A model generated the notes under the pieces. That model saw only the letters and a list, made by a program, of their open reading frames with translations, was not told the origin of the DNA and searched no databases. Source: JBKBKN01 sp046294625 (GTDB lineage Bacteria; Bacteroidota; Bacteroidia; M30B66). Taken from it: DNA of 42,959 nucleotides. The stretch is from the NCBI GenBank assembly GCA_046294625.1, contig JBKBKN010000024.1, positions 1 to 42,959 on the forward strand, in the 5' to 3' direction. This document shows, in pieces, positions 42,813-42,959 of this stretch (within the stretch, counting starts at the first letter, position 1; every line of letters begins with the position of its first letter). The translations under genes and the position numbers were made by a program.

Positions 42813-42959
42813 ATGAAATCAAAAAACATCTTTCTCTCATTTGCAACACTAATGATGTTGCTTTTTACCGCTTGTAACAGCGAAGCACAAAACACCAAGC
42901 AAACTTCTACTGCAACATCTGACGCGAAAATTGAAGTCATTCAATTTCACTCTGAACAT
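42813..42959 (+). CDS. ArsF-like lipoprotein, N-terminal part (runs off the window)
   Basis: Forty-nine codons are present. A lipoprotein signal ends in LLFTAC (Cys21), a Ser/Thr-rich linker follows, then KIEVIQFHSEH, the start of a thioredoxin-like domain as in proteins named nitrophenyl compound nitroreductase subunit ArsF family. In that family a CxxC follows shortly after; it lies beyond the window. The position behind the permease suits this assignment. Confidence 0.65.
   Translation, partial: MKSKNIFLSFATLMMLLFTACNSEAQNTKQTSTATSDAKIEVIQFHSEH

Overview
The window is chromosomal DNA from a member of the Bacteroidota. The evidence is a type IX secretion (T9SS) C-terminal sorting domain, a SusC/CarboxypepD-like secreted protein start, Bacteroidota-type promoter boxes (TAnnTTTG, with a TTG-type -33 box about 19 nt upstream), a fused isobutyryl-CoA mutase, and the thrS-infC-rpmI-rplT order. 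No rRNA, tRNA, CRISPR array, transposase or origin was seen.

Layout. 1-288 (-): start of a secreted carboxypeptidase-regulatory-like protein. 519-4937 (+): a secreted serine hydrolase and a secreted M1 metallopeptidase whose signal peptide is cut by an in-frame TAA. 5088-9614 (-): a giant T9SS-exported protein made of about six 178-residue repeats. 9889-18756 (-): a five-gene signalling operon (two paralogous membrane histidine kinases, a single-domain receiver, a sigma-54 activator, a hybrid kinase with Hpt domain). 18908-19831 (-): glutathione peroxidase and a DCC-family thiol protein. 20014-22291 (+): a membrane-anchored coiled-coil protein and a Na/Pi cotransporter. 22327-24312 (-): fbaB-accD.

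24.6-28.65 kb is an AT-rich accessory segment full of decayed genes. It holds an unknown 145-aa ORF followed by a PD-(D/E)XK nuclease-like gene broken by TGA and TAA, a second nuclease-like relic with two frameshifts and two stops, a possible lipoprotein, and a zinc-free alcohol dehydrogenase/quinone oxidoreductase broken by TAG. The two nuclease relics end inside a TAACAGC motif that opens a structured intergenic element, giving a cassette-like appearance.

28.8-32.0 kb is the translation operon thrS-infC-rpmI-rplT; infC appears to start at a rare AUA codon behind a perfect AGGAGG. Then come a secreted GH13 enzyme (32.2-33.6), a 615-bp gene-free stretch, an OmpA-like lipoprotein (34.2-35.2) and the 1122-aa fused mutase IcmF (35.4-38.8).

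38.87-39.9 kb is a broken toxin-antitoxin pair (antitoxin interrupted exactly at an A AAA AAG heptamer, PIN toxin interrupted by TAA) and a small membrane ORF. 39.96 kb to the end is an ArsR-controlled cluster: regulator, mini-thioredoxin, rhodanese with a Cys-rich tail, ArsP/DUF318-type permease, DinB-like protein and the start of an ArsF-like lipoprotein. Two nearly identical palindromic operators wrap the promoter boxes upstream of the regulator and of the rest of the cluster. The housekeeping genes are all intact, so the clustered stops and frameshifts look like real decay of accessory genes rather than general sequence error, although resequencing has to decide.
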